64,000 bases of DNA from Streptomyces sp. DT2A-34 (GTDB lineage Bacteria > Actinomycetota > Actinomycetes > Streptomycetales > Streptomycetaceae). Positions 1 through 8,235 of this stretch are shown piece by piece (within the stretch, counting starts at the first letter, position 1; each line of letters starts with the position of its first letter). A program made the translations under genes and the position numbers. Location: positions 1,116,001-1,180,000 of the forward strand of contig NZ_JASTWJ010000001.1 in NCBI RefSeq assembly GCF_030499515.1, in the 5' to 3' direction. The notes under the pieces were generated by a model. It did not search any database and had not been told where the DNA came from. It was given only the letters and a program-made list of their open reading frames with translations.

Positions 1-1
1 C

Positions 2-919
2 CGCTGTGTGCACCGCCGCTACCCGCTGTCCGAGGCGCCGACCCGCCTCGACGGCGACCGGATCGTGTGCGGGTACCACGGGTTCACGTACGACACGACC
101 GGTGCGTGCGTGTACGTGCCGGGGCAGAAACGCATCCCGCGGACGGCGCGCGTGGCCTCGTACCCCGTCGTCGAGCAGGACTCCCTGATCTGGGTGTGGA
201 TCGGTGACCCCGCGCTCGCCGACCCGCAGAGCATTCCGCGGGCCAGGCACCTCGACTCCCCCGGCTGGGTCACCGTGCGCGGCATGGAGCCCATCGACTG
301 CGACTACGGCCTCCTCGTCGACAACCTCCTCGACCTCTCCCACGAGACGTACCTCCACGGCGGCTACATCGGCACCCCCGAGGTCGCCGAGACGCCGATC
401 ACCACCGAGGTCGACGAGGGCGCCGGCATCGTCCGGGTCAGCCGGCACATGGACGACGCCGAGTGTCCGCCGTTCTACGCCAAGTCCACCGGCATCGAGG
501 GCCGCATCACCCGCTGGCAGGACATCGAGTACCACGCCCCCTGCCTGTACCTGCTGCACAGCCGTATCGCCCCGGTGGGCGTGCTGCCCGAGGCGGACGG
601 CAGCGACCCGAACGGCTTCCACACCGAGATCACGTACGCCATCACGCCGTCCGGCGACGGCAAGGTGTACGACTTCTGGGCGGTCTCCCGGGACTGGGCG
701 ACGGACGACGCCGAGGTCACCGAGTTCCTGCGCGGCAACAACCACACCGTCGTCATGCAGGACGTCACCGCCCTCAACCTGCTGCAGCGGACCCTCGGCA
801 CCGAGCGCACCGGCTACCAGGAGCTGAGCATCAACATCGACACCGGCGGCCTGGCCGCCCGCCGCATCCTCGCCCGGCTGGTCGAGGAGGGCGACAAGCC
901 CGTGGAGAAGGTCCTGTGA
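2..919 (+). CDS. vanA: Vanillate O-demethylase-type Rieske oxygenase, 5'-partial
   Basis: This is the oxygenase subunit of a two-component Rieske non-haem iron monooxygenase, most like VanA, which demethylates vanillate to protocatechuate plus formaldehyde. The reading frame is open to the left edge, so the true start lies outside the window. The first Rieske ligands, C-x-H, are read at bases 5-13, and the second pair, CGYH, near base 68. The mononuclear iron motif D-x2-H-x4-H lies near bases 329-358 (LSHETYLHGG), and an Asp near base 757 (MQDVTA) fits the third ligand. The stop codon overlaps the next gene (GTGA), and the cognate reductase follows 200 bases on. The substrate is inferred from family and context; another methoxylated or hydroxylated aromatic acid is possible. 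Confidence 0.85.
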   Translation, partial: RCVHRRYPLSEAPTRLDGDRIVCGYHGFTYDTTGACVYVPGQKRIPRTARVASYPVVEQDSLIWVWIGDPALADPQSIPRARHLDSPGWVTVRGMEPIDCDYGLLVDNLLDLSHETYLHGGYIGTPEVAETPITTEVDEGAGIVRVSRHMDDAECPPFYAKSTGIEGRITRWQDIEYHAPCLYLLHSRIAPVGVLPEADGSDPNGFHTEITYAITPSGDGKVYDFWAVSRDWATDDAEVTEFLRGNNHTVVMQDVTALNLLQRTLGTERTGYQELSINIDTGGLAARRILARLVEEGDKPVEKVL

Positions 920-1119
920 GCGGCAGCCCCACCGGGGAGATCTACCGCATCGACTGGCTGCCGGGCACCGACGTCCTGCACGGCACCTGTCACTGCGGGC
1001 GCGAGCACACCTCGCAGGACCCGATCGAGATGTGGGAGTGGATGCTCGCCCACCCCCAGGGACACCAGCCGCAGGGCGAGCAGTCGCCGGTCCGCGAGCC
1101 GCAAGGAAACAGCTCATGA
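916..1119 (+). CDS. 67-aa coupled small protein with CxCGxxH motif
   Basis: This short gene has a GTG start inside the stop of the oxygenase gene (GTGA) and a stop inside the start of the reductase gene (ATGA), so all three should be translationally coupled. The product of 67 residues has an N-terminal IYRIDWLPGTD stretch, a Cys/His cluster CHCGREH (about residues 30-36), a helix-like WEWMLAHPQGH segment and a polar tail. The Cys/His cluster could bind a metal ion, but this is only inferred. I recognise no characterised family. The double overlap and normal codon use argue that it is real. It may be an accessory of the oxygenase, for example in iron-sulfur assembly or docking of the reductase. 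Confidence 0.75.
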   Translation: MSGSPTGEIYRIDWLPGTDVLHGTCHCGREHTSQDPIEMWEWMLAHPQGHQPQGEQSPVREPQGNSS

Positions 1120-2051
1120 CCGTGTGGGAAGCCGAACTGGTCGTCGACCGCAAGGAGTTCGCCGCCGACGGCGTGCTCGCCCTCACCCTGCGCCACCCAC
1201 TGGGCGAGGAACTCCCGGCGTGGGAGCCGGGCGCCCACATCGATGTCGTGCTCGGTCCGGAGCTGGAGCGGCAGTACTCGCTGTGCGGCGATCCGGCGGA
1301 CCGGGACGCCTGGCGGATCGCCGTGCTCCGGGAGCCGGACGGGCGGGGCGGATCGGCCCATGTGCACGAGCAGTTGGGGCAGGGCGACAAGGTCCGGGTG
1401 CGCGGACCGCGCAACCACTTCGCCCTGCGGACCGCGCCCCGCTACCGCTTCATCGCCGGCGGCATCGGCATCACGCCGATCCTGCCGATGCTGGCGGCGG
1501 CGGAGGCCGAGGGGGCGGAGTGGACCCTGCTGTACGGCGGACGGACCCGCCGGTCCATGGCGTTCACCGAGGAGTTGAGTCGTTACGGCGACCGCGTCAC
1601 CGTCGCCCCCCAGGACGAGACCGGCCTTCTGGACCTCGCCCCGGTGCTCGACGACGTCCCCGCGGACGCCCTCGTCTACTGCTGCGGGCCCGGTCCCCTG
1701 CTCGACGCGGTGGAGGCGCGGTGCCCGGCCGGGCTGCTGCACGTGGAGCGGTTCGCACCGAAGGAACAGGAGGACGGCGAGAACACGGAGTTCGAGGTCG
1801 AGCTGGCGCAGAGCGGCAGGACGGTCACCGTGTCCCCGGACGTCTCGGTGCTCGACGCCGTGCGCGCCGCCGGTGTCGAGGTGCTGTTCTCCTGCACCGA
1901 GGGCACCTGTGGGACCTGCGAGACCGACGTCCTCGACGGCACCCCGGAGCACCGGGACTCCGTGCTCACGCAGGAGGAGCAGGAGAGCGGCGAGACGATG
2001 ATGATCTGTGTGTCCCGGTGCCGTGGGAAGCGGCTCGTGCTGGACCTGTGA
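1116..2051 (+). CDS. vanB: Vanillate demethylase-type ferredoxin reductase
   Basis: This is the class IA phthalate dioxygenase reductase-type partner of the Rieske oxygenase, passing electrons from NAD(P)H through a flavin to a [2Fe-2S] centre. The 311-residue protein has the flavin motif RQYSLCG near residue 52, a nucleotide-binding GGIGITPILPM near 115, and a C-terminal plant-type ferredoxin domain with C-x4-C-x2-C near 260-268 and the fourth Cys near 298 (MMIC). The ATG start overlaps the upstream stop. The 3' end runs 86 bases into the convergent IclR gene on the opposite strand. Confidence 0.88.
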   Translation: MTVWEAELVVDRKEFAADGVLALTLRHPLGEELPAWEPGAHIDVVLGPELERQYSLCGDPADRDAWRIAVLREPDGRGGSAHVHEQLGQGDKVRVRGPRNHFALRTAPRYRFIAGGIGITPILPMLAAAEAEGAEWTLLYGGRTRRSMAFTEELSRYGDRVTVAPQDETGLLDLAPVLDDVPADALVYCCGPGPLLDAVEARCPAGLLHVERFAPKEQEDGENTEFEVELAQSGRTVTVSPDVSVLDAVRAAGVEVLFSCTEGTCGTCETDVLDGTPEHRDSVLTQEEQESGETMMICVSRCRGKRLVLDL

Positions 2052-2817
2052 TCCTCAGGTCGGCCTCGATGCGGGCCACCGCCGCGAGCAGATGCGGCAG
2101 CAGGTCCTGTCGGATCGAGTCCACCGAGGTGCGGCCGGCGGGCACCGCGATGTTCACGCCGGCCACCACCGCGCCGTCCCGTTCCCGTACCGGGGCGGCG
2201 ACCGACCTCAGCCCCTCCTCCAACTCCTGGTCGACGATGGCGTACCCCTGCCGCCTCACGCGCCGCAGTTCCGCCCGCAGGGTGTCCGGCGCGGTGATCG
2301 TGCGAGTGGTCAGGGGCTTCAACTCCGCGTGCGTCAGCCGGAGTTCGGCCTCCTCCTCCGGCAGATGGGCGAGGAGCACCCGGCCCACCGACGTCACATA
2401 CGCCGGGAAGCGGGTACCGACCGTGAGGGACGCCGTCATGATGCGCCGGGTCGGGACCCGCGCCACGTACACGATGTCGTCGCCGTCGAGGACGCACAGC
2501 GACGACGACTCCCCTACCCGCGTGACGAGTTGCTCCAGATGCGGCTCGGCGATCTGGGGCAGCGTGTAGCCGGCGAGGTAGGAGTAGCCGAGTTCCAGCA
2601 CGCGCGGGGTGAGGCGGAAGAGCCGTCCGTCCTGGTGGACGTAGCCGAGGTCGGCGAGGGTCAGCAGCAGTCGGCGGGCGGCGGCGCGGGTCAGGTCGCA
2701 GGTGTGGGCGACCTCGCTGAGCGTGCGGGCGGGGTGCTCGGCGTCGAAGGAGCGGATCACGGCGAGGCCGCGCTCGAAGGACCTCACGAAGTGTGGTGCG
2801 CGGTCTCCCGGAAGCAT
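1966..2817 (-). CDS. IclR-family transcriptional regulator
   Basis: This 283-residue regulator has a winged helix-turn-helix in roughly residues 10-70 (RTLSEVAHTCDLTRAAARRL) followed by an IclR effector-binding domain (about 85-255, with SSSLCVLDGDDIVYVARVP). The sequence style is that of PcaR/PobR-like aromatic-acid regulators. The ATG at 2817 is preferred over an upstream in-frame start because GGAGGTG lies seven bases before it. The gene is divergent from the ABC importer and convergent with, and partly antisense to, vanB. It probably controls the importer, the van genes or both. The effector is unknown; vanillate or a related aromatic acid is a reasonable guess. Confidence 0.88.
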   Translation of the reverse strand: MLPGDRAPHFVRSFERGLAVIRSFDAEHPARTLSEVAHTCDLTRAAARRLLLTLADLGYVHQDGRLFRLTPRVLELGYSYLAGYTLPQIAEPHLEQLVTRVGESSSLCVLDGDDIVYVARVPTRRIMTASLTVGTRFPAYVTSVGRVLLAHLPEEEAELRLTHAELKPLTTRTITAPDTLRAELRRVRRQGYAIVDQELEEGLRSVAAPVRERDGAVVAGVNIAVPAGRTSVDSIRQDLLPHLLAAVARIEADLRITGPARAASHGTGTHRSSSSRRSPAPPA

Positions 2818-2835
2818 CGCCACCTCCAATAGTGT

Positions 2836-2846
2836 CAACAATGTTG
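2836..2846. promoter_or_regulatory. Candidate operator CAACAATGTTG
   Basis: A perfect 11-base palindrome (CAACA-A-TGTTG) lies 18 bases upstream of the IclR start, in the divergent region between the regulator and the importer. It is AT-rich compared with its surroundings. An autoregulatory site is inferred from position only. Confidence 0.4.
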
Positions 2847-2914
2847 TCGGCGAGCCCAATGACCTTGGTTCTGTTGAGACTTCTACCTTCCCGCAGGGCA
2901 TCTCCGCGCACTAC

Positions 2915-2931
2915 TGTGCGCCTTGCGCACA
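2915..2931. promoter_or_regulatory. Candidate operator TGTGCGC-CTT-GCGCACA
   Basis: A perfect inverted repeat with seven-base arms and a three-base centre lies 46 bases before the start of the substrate-binding protein gene. Its size and location fit an operator for the divergent IclR regulator, although a short hairpin in the leader is also possible. Confidence 0.45.
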
Positions 2932-2976
2932 ACCTGTCGGAACCCCGCTGCACCGTTGTCTGTTACAGGAGGAGCC

Positions 2977-3945
2977 ATGCGTCGTCTGTCGGCCGGTCTC
3001 ACCGCCGGCGCCCTGCTGCTCGTCGCGACGGCCTGCGGCTCGTCCGACGACGGTCCGTCGGACGCGGGCGCGTCCTCCGGCGGTGTCACCACCGTCAAGC
3101 TCGGACTCATCCCGATCGTGGATGTCGCGCCGCTGTATCTCGGCCAGAAGAAGGGGTTCTTCGAAAAGCACGGCCTCAAGCTGGAGTTCACCACCGCTCA
3201 GGGCGGTGCGGCGATCGTGCCCGGCGTGGCCAGCGGGCAGTTCCAGTTCGGCTTCAGCAATGTGACGTCCCTGATGGTCGCCCAGACCAACGGCGTCCCC
3301 GTGAAGGCCGTCGCCAACGGCATCGCCTCGACCGGCGTGGAGGGCAAGGACTTCAACGGCCTGATGGTCAAGAAGGACAGCACCATCAAGTCGCCGAAGC
3401 AGTTGGAGGGCAAGAAGGTCGCCATCAACACCCTGAAGAACATCAACGAGACCGCGGTCCGCCAGGCCGTGCGCAAGGCGGGCGGCGACCCGGACAAGGT
3501 GGACCTCGTCGAGATGCCCTTCGACCAGATGCCCGCCGCCCTCGACAACGGCCAGATCGACGCGGCGTGCGTGGTCGAGCCGGCGACCGCCACCATCCGG
3601 AGCCAGGGCGGCCGGGAGATCGCCTCGCCTTTGGTCGACGTCGCGCCGGAAGTCACCGTCGCGATGTACTTCACCTCGACGCAGTACGCGCAGCAACACC
3701 CGGACGTGGTCAAGAAGTTCCAGGAGGCCACCGCCGAGTCCCTCGCGTACGCCGAGGCCCACCCGGACGAGGCCCGGCAGATCGTCACGACGTACACCAA
3801 GATCCCGGCGTCGGTGCTGGACCAGGTGATCCTGCCGAAGTGGCCGAGCGAGCCGAACCGCTCCTCCATCGAGGCCCTCATGAAGCTCGGCGCGGAGGAC
3901 GGCCTGTTCAAGAAGACGCCCGACCTGGACGCGCTGCTGCCGTGA
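2977..3945 (+). CDS. NMT1/SsuA-like ABC substrate-binding lipoprotein
   Basis: This is the extracellular ligand-binding subunit of an importer of the nitrate/sulfonate/pyrimidine-precursor (NMT1/THI5-like) class. The 322-residue protein begins with a lipoprotein signal peptide ending at LVATACGS, which would be lipidated on Cys. The mature part shows the class-typical start VKLGLIPIVDVAPLYLG, and a region near residues 140-150 (KKVAINTLKNINETAVRQA) fits the hinge. The ATG at 2977 is chosen for its AGGAGGAG ribosome site and signal peptide. It is the first gene of a four-gene importer operon. The location beside van genes suggests an aromatic acid as cargo; sulfonates and thiamine precursors are alternatives. 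Confidence 0.85.
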   Translation: MRRLSAGLTAGALLLVATACGSSDDGPSDAGASSGGVTTVKLGLIPIVDVAPLYLGQKKGFFEKHGLKLEFTTAQGGAAIVPGVASGQFQFGFSNVTSLMVAQTNGVPVKAVANGIASTGVEGKDFNGLMVKKDSTIKSPKQLEGKKVAINTLKNINETAVRQAVRKAGGDPDKVDLVEMPFDQMPAALDNGQIDAACVVEPATATIRSQGGREIASPLVDVAPEVTVAMYFTSTQYAQQHPDVVKKFQEATAESLAYAEAHPDEARQIVTTYTKIPASVLDQVILPKWPSEPNRSSIEALMKLGAEDGLFKKTPDLDALLP

Positions 3946-3975
3946 GGGACGGGGACGTATGAGGGGCATGAACGC

Positions 3976-4749
3976 ATGAGGGGCGGGAACTTCGCACTCG
4001 GCGCCGCCGGGCTCGCCGCCGTCCTCGCCCTGGGCGAGGCGGTGCCGCGACTCGGCCTGGTCGACGAGGCGTACTTCCCGCCGACGAGCCGTATCGCCGA
4101 AGCCCTCGCGGACGAGGCCGGCGACTTTGCCTTCTGGAGCGCGCTCGGCGACACGCTCACCGGCTGGGCGCTGGGCCTGGCCATCGCGGTCTGCGCCGGA
4201 GTCGTCGCGGGCGTGGTCGTCTCCGTCGTGCCGTACCTGCGCGAGGCGACGGCCTCCACCATCGAGTTCCTGCGCCCGATCCCGTCGGTGGCGCTGATCC
4301 CGCTGGCGGTGCTGCTCTACGGCACCGAACTGAAGTCGGTGCTCCTGCTGGTGGTGTACGCCTCCTTCTGGCAGGTGCTGATCCAGACCCTGTACGGCGT
4401 CCAGGACATCGACCCGGTCGCCGAGGAGACGGCGCGCAGTTACGGCCTCGGCACCTGGGCGCGCGTCCGCCATGTGCTGTGGCCGACCGCCCTGCCGTAC
4501 GTCATGACCGGGGTGCGGCTCGCCGCCGCGGTGGCGCTGATCCTCGCGATCACCGCCGAACTCGTCATCGGCGCACCGGGGTTGGGCCAGAGAATCGCGG
4601 TGGCGCAGACCTCGCAGGCGGTGCCGGAGATGTACGCGCTCATCGTCGTCGCGGGGCTTTTGGGGCTGCTCATCAACGTCGGCGCGCGTACGGTGGAGCG
4701 GCGGGCGCTGGCCTGGCACCAGTCGGTGCGCGGGGAGGTGGCGGTGTGA
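3976..4749 (+). CDS. SsuC-type ABC transporter permease
   Basis: This is an integral membrane permease of the BPD_transp_1 fold, 257 residues, with about six hydrophobic segments. The ATPase-docking EAA loop is visible around residues 150-165 (AEETARSYGLGTWARVRHVLWP). It partners the second permease, whose GTG start at 4746 overlaps this stop codon. The heteromeric pair would form the channel for the cargo delivered by the binding protein at 2977. Confidence 0.87.
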   Translation: MRGGNFALGAAGLAAVLALGEAVPRLGLVDEAYFPPTSRIAEALADEAGDFAFWSALGDTLTGWALGLAIAVCAGVVAGVVVSVVPYLREATASTIEFLRPIPSVALIPLAVLLYGTELKSVLLLVVYASFWQVLIQTLYGVQDIDPVAEETARSYGLGTWARVRHVLWPTALPYVMTGVRLAAAVALILAITAELVIGAPGLGQRIAVAQTSQAVPEMYALIVVAGLLGLLINVGARTVERRALAWHQSVRGEVAV

Positions 4750-5525
4750 TCGGGCGCTTGCTGACGCGCGTGTTCTTCGTCGTCGCGCTGCCCGTGGTGC
4801 TGGTCGCCGTGTGGTGGGCGGCGACGGACGGGAGCAAGGATCCCTTCTGGCCGCCGCTGCGGACGATCCTCGACACCTTCCCGGACGTGTGGACGGCCGA
4901 CCGGCTGCGCACGGATGTCGTGCCGAGCCTTCTGCGACTCCTGGGCGGCTATGCGACGGCCGCCGTGGTCGGCGTGGCGCTCGGCACGGTCATCGGCTCC
5001 TACCGCGGGGTGCGCGCGGTGTGCGAGCCGGTCCTGGAGTTCCTGCGGGCCGTGCCGCCGCCCGTGCTGGTCCCGGTCATCATGCTGTTCGCGGGCATCG
5101 GCGACACCATGAAGATCGTCGTGATCGCGAGCGGCTGCGTCTGGCCCATCCTGCTCAACACCGTGGAGGGCGTGCGCGCGGTCGACTCGGTGATGCTGGA
5201 GACGGCCCGCTCCTACGGCGTCACGGGGATGGCCCGCCTGCGCCATCTGGTGCTGCGCTCGGCGAGCCCGCAGATCTTCGCCGGGCTGCGCCAGGCGCTG
5301 TCCATCGGCATCATCCTCATGGTCATCAGCGAGATGTTCGCCGCCGACAACGGCATCGGCTTCACCGTCGTCCAGTTCCAGCGCAGCTTCGCGATCCCCG
5401 ACATGTGGACCGGGATCCTCGTCCTCGGTCTGCTCGGCTTCCTGCTCTCCGTCGTCTTCCAACTGGTCGAGCGCCGGGTGCTCGGCTGGTACCACGGTCT
5501 GCGCGCGACCACCCGGCGGTCCTGA
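4746..5525 (+). CDS. SsuC-type ABC transporter permease
   Basis: This is the second permease subunit, 259 residues, with a similar fold and its own EAA loop (LETARSYGVTGMARLRHLVL, about residues 152-171). The GTG start overlaps the previous stop by four bases, so the two permeases should be made in equal amounts. It begins with a hydrophobic segment (VFFVVALPVVLVAVWW). The ATPase gene begins 24 bases after its stop. Confidence 0.87.
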   Translation: MIGRLLTRVFFVVALPVVLVAVWWAATDGSKDPFWPPLRTILDTFPDVWTADRLRTDVVPSLLRLLGGYATAAVVGVALGTVIGSYRGVRAVCEPVLEFLRAVPPPVLVPVIMLFAGIGDTMKIVVIASGCVWPILLNTVEGVRAVDSVMLETARSYGVTGMARLRHLVLRSASPQIFAGLRQALSIGIILMVISEMFAADNGIGFTVVQFQRSFAIPDMWTGILVLGLLGFLLSVVFQLVERRVLGWYHGLRATTRRS

Positions 5526-5549
5526 GTGAACATCGTGAAGGGGCGGTCC

Positions 5550-6350
5550 ATGCTCGACGTACGCGGCCTGAAGAAGGTCTACGAGGGTTCCGGACGCCGT
5601 GTGGAGGCGGTGCGCGACCTCACCTTCACCGTCGACGCGGGCGAACTGGTCTGTCTCGTCGGCCCGTCGGGCTGCGGCAAGACGACGCTGCTGAAGTGCA
5701 TGGGCGGTCTGCTCGCGCCGACCAGCGGTGAAGTCCTGCTGGAGGGGCGGAAGGTGAGCGGCCCGCCGCCCGGGATGGCGTTCGTCTTCCAGGAGTACGG
5801 GCGCAGCCTGTTCCCCTGGATGCGGGTCGGCGAGAACGTCGAACTGCCTTTGAAGCAGAAGGACTTGAGCAAGACGCGACGCCGCGAACTGGTCCGCGAC
5901 GCGCTGGAGTCGGTGGGGCTGGCGGACGCTGCCGGGGCGTATCCGTGGCAGCTGTCGGGCGGCATGCAGCAGCGGGTCGCCATCGCCCGGGCGCTGGCGT
6001 ACGAGCCCCGTGTACTGCTGATGGACGAGCCGTTCGCGGCCGTGGACGCGCAGACCCGGGCCGATCTGGAGGACCTGGTCCGGGGGCTGTGGCGGGAGCG
6101 TGGCATCACGATCCTGTTCGTCACCCATGACATCGACGAGGCGGTCTATCTCGGCGAACGGGTCATCGTGCTGTCCGCCTCCCCCACCGTCGTCCGGAAG
6201 CAGCTGAAGGTCGATCTGCCCGCGGAGCGCGACCAGTTGCACACGCGGGTGGATCCGCGCTTCGCCGAGCTTCGGACCCATGTGTACGAGCAGATCCAGG
6301 CGGCGAAGCGGGGTCCAGAGCCGCGGGGTCCCAAGAGCTCGGTCCAGTAG
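5550..6350 (+). CDS. SsuB/TauB-type ABC transporter ATPase
   Basis: This is the ATP-binding subunit of the importer, about 266 residues. Walker A (GPSGCGKTT), Q-loop (FQEYGRSLFPW), signature (LSGGMQQRV), Walker B (VLLMDEPF) and H-loop (FVTHD) are all present and in order, so it should be an active ATPase. The ATG at 5550, behind AAGGGG, is preferred to the GTG at 5526. The gene ends just before a terminator shared with the convergent GntR gene. Confidence 0.9.
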   Translation: MLDVRGLKKVYEGSGRRVEAVRDLTFTVDAGELVCLVGPSGCGKTTLLKCMGGLLAPTSGEVLLEGRKVSGPPPGMAFVFQEYGRSLFPWMRVGENVELPLKQKDLSKTRRRELVRDALESVGLADAAGAYPWQLSGGMQQRVAIARALAYEPRVLLMDEPFAAVDAQTRADLEDLVRGLWRERGITILFVTHDIDEAVYLGERVIVLSASPTVVRKQLKVDLPAERDQLHTRVDPRFAELRTHVYEQIQAAKRGPEPRGPKSSVQ

Positions 6351-6421
6351 GCCGTCTGGAGGCTGCGGGTCGTGGGGGCTTGTCGCGCCCACGCGGCGGA
6401 GCCGCATATCGATACCGCCCC

Positions 6422-6439
6422 GCGCCCCTTACGGGGCGC
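6422..6439. terminator. Bidirectional terminator hairpin
   Basis: The stem GCGCCCC / GGGGCGC with loop TTAC lies between the convergent importer ATPase and GntR genes and includes the GntR stop codon. With the preceding segment from about 6,380 (GTCGCGCCCACGCGGCGGAGCCGC) it resembles a sequence that recurs between genes in many Streptomyces genomes; this last point is from memory. Confidence 0.6.
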
Positions 6440-7139
6440 TGCCCTTACCCCCGGCCCACAGGCTCCGGACGTGGCCGAGGTGGCGGGTCATGACCTCGTG
6501 TACGGCCTGCTCGTCGCGGGCGATCAGCGCGTCGAGGAGTTCGAGGTGCTCCTCGGCGGAGGCCAGCAGGCGGCCCGCCTCGACGAGTGCGGTGAGGCCG
6601 TAGAGGCGGGAGCGCTTGCGGAGGTCGCCGACGACCTCGACGAGGTGGGCGTTGCCGGCGAGGGCGAGCAGGCCGAGGTGGAAGCGGGTGTCGGCCTCGA
6701 CGTACGCGATGAGGTCGCCGGAGACGGCCGCCTGGACGATCTCCCGGGCGGCGGGGCGCAGCGCCTCCAGGGAGACCTTGTCGGCGGCCCTGGCCAGCTC
6801 CACCACCGTGGGGATCTCGATGAGCGCGCGGATGTGCTTGTACTCGTCGAGCTGCTTCTCGGAGACAGCGGTGACCCGGAAGCCCTTGTTGGGGACGGTG
6901 TCGACCAGGCCCTCCTTGACCAGGTCCAGCATGGCCTCGCGCACCGGTGTCGCCGAGACGCCGAAGCGGGCGGCGAGCGCCGGCGCTGAGTACACCTCGC
7001 CGGGGAGCAGCTCCCCGGCGATCAGCGCGGCCCGCAGGGCGTCGGCGACCCGCTCCCGGTAGCTGCTCTTCTTGCCGCCCAGGGTGGGCAGCGCCGGGGC
7101 GGCTGCGGTGGACGAGGCACCGGTGCGCTGGGCGGCCAT
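6429..7139 (-). CDS. GntR/FCD-family regulator
   Basis: This 236-residue regulator has a GntR winged helix (about 28-95, with SAPALAARFGVSATPVREAM) and a C-terminal FCD ligand domain (about 105-225). The FCD metal-site residues are consistent with D and H in EADTRFHLGL and the later H positions (EEHLELLDAL, MTRHLGHVRSL). It is the last gene in the hydroxyproline cluster, 75 bases after the epimerase gene, with AGGAG before its ATG. It most likely represses the upstream operon and responds to hydroxyproline or a pathway intermediate. Confidence 0.88.
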   Translation of the reverse strand: MAAQRTGASSTAAAPALPTLGGKKSSYRERVADALRAALIAGELLPGEVYSAPALAARFGVSATPVREAMLDLVKEGLVDTVPNKGFRVTAVSEKQLDEYKHIRALIEIPTVVELARAADKVSLEALRPAAREIVQAAVSGDLIAYVEADTRFHLGLLALAGNAHLVEVVGDLRKRSRLYGLTALVEAGRLLASAEEHLELLDALIARDEQAVHEVMTRHLGHVRSLWAGGKGSAP

Positions 7140-7214
7140 GGGTCTCCTAGCTGTGCAATGTCACGCGTTACGCGCCTCATTATCCTCGACGTTCAGCGCA
7201 CCGATCCTCGGTGT

Positions 7215-8216
7215 TCAGAGCACGAACCCGGCCGGGAACGGGTCCGACGGATCGAGCAGGTACTGCGCGGTGCCGGTGATCCACGCGCGGCCGGTGAAGC
7301 TGGGCAGGACGGCCGGCCGTCCCGCGACCTCGGTGGTGCCGAGGAGGCGGCCGGTGAACCGCGTGCCGATGAAGGACTCGTTCACGAACTCGGTGTGCAG
7401 GGGCAGTTCACCGCGGGCGTGCAACTGCGCCATCCGCGCGCTGGTGCCGGTGCCGCAGGGCGAGCGGTCGAACCAGCCGGGGTGGATCGCCATGGCGTGC
7501 CGGGAGTGGCGGGCGGTGGCGCCGGGGGCGATCAGGTGGACGTGGTGGCAGCCGCGGATGGACGGGTCCTCGGGGTGCACGGGCTCCTCCTCGGCGTTGA
7601 TCGCCGCCATGAGGGAGAGTCCCGCCTCGAGGATGTCGTCCTTGCGGGAACGGTCGAAGGGCAGCCCGAACTGGTCCAGCGGCAGGATGGCGTAGAAGTT
7701 GCCGCCGTATGCCATGTCGTATGTCACCGTGCGCCCGTCGGCCAGTGAGATCTTGCGATCGAGGGCGACGGAGAAGGACGGCACGTTCTGGAGAGTGACC
7801 GCCGTCGCGGCCCCGTCCTCCACCGCGACCTCGGCGACGACCAGGCCCGCGGGGGTGTCGAGCCGGATCGTGGTGACCGGCTCGACGACCTCGACCATGC
7901 CGGTCTCGACCAGCACGGTCGCCACGCCGATCGTGCCGTGCCCGCACATCGGCAGATAGCCGGAGACCTCGATGTAGATCACGCCCCAGTCGCAGTCGGG
8001 GCGGGTGGGCGGCTGGAGGATCGCGCCGCTCATCGCCGAGTGGCCGCGCGGCTCGTTCATCAGGAGCTGCTTGATGTGGTCGCGGTGCTCTCGGAAGTAC
8101 AGCCGCCGCTCGTTCATGGTCGCGCCCGGGATCGTGCCGATGCCGCCGGTGACGACGCGGGTGGGCATGCCCTCGGTGTGCGAGTCGACGGCGTGCAGGA
8201 CGAGTTTGCTGCGCAC
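7215..8216 (-). CDS. 4-hydroxyproline 2-epimerase / proline racemase family
   Basis: This 333-residue enzyme belongs to the proline racemase family. Both catalytic cysteines are present: Cys91 in MCGHGTIG and Cys254 in SPCGTGTSA. That separates it from trans-3-hydroxyproline dehydratases, in which the second Cys is replaced. With the dehydrogenase and deaminase genes upstream, the expected reaction is trans-4-hydroxy-L-proline to cis-4-hydroxy-D-proline. The GTG at 8216 is chosen because AAAGGAGG lies seven bases before it, and the protein then starts with the family-typical SKLVLHAVDSHTEGMPTRVV. It lies 19 bases downstream of the deaminase gene. Confidence 0.9.
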   Translation of the reverse strand: MRSKLVLHAVDSHTEGMPTRVVTGGIGTIPGATMNERRLYFREHRDHIKQLLMNEPRGHSAMSGAILQPPTRPDCDWGVIYIEVSGYLPMCGHGTIGVATVLVETGMVEVVEPVTTIRLDTPAGLVVAEVAVEDGAATAVTLQNVPSFSVALDRKISLADGRTVTYDMAYGGNFYAILPLDQFGLPFDRSRKDDILEAGLSLMAAINAEEEPVHPEDPSIRGCHHVHLIAPGATARHSRHAMAIHPGWFDRSPCGTGTSARMAQLHARGELPLHTEFVNESFIGTRFTGRLLGTTEVAGRPAVLPSFTGRAWITGTAQYLLDPSDPFPAGFVL

Positions 8217-8235
8217 GGTCCAGCCTCCTTTGCGG

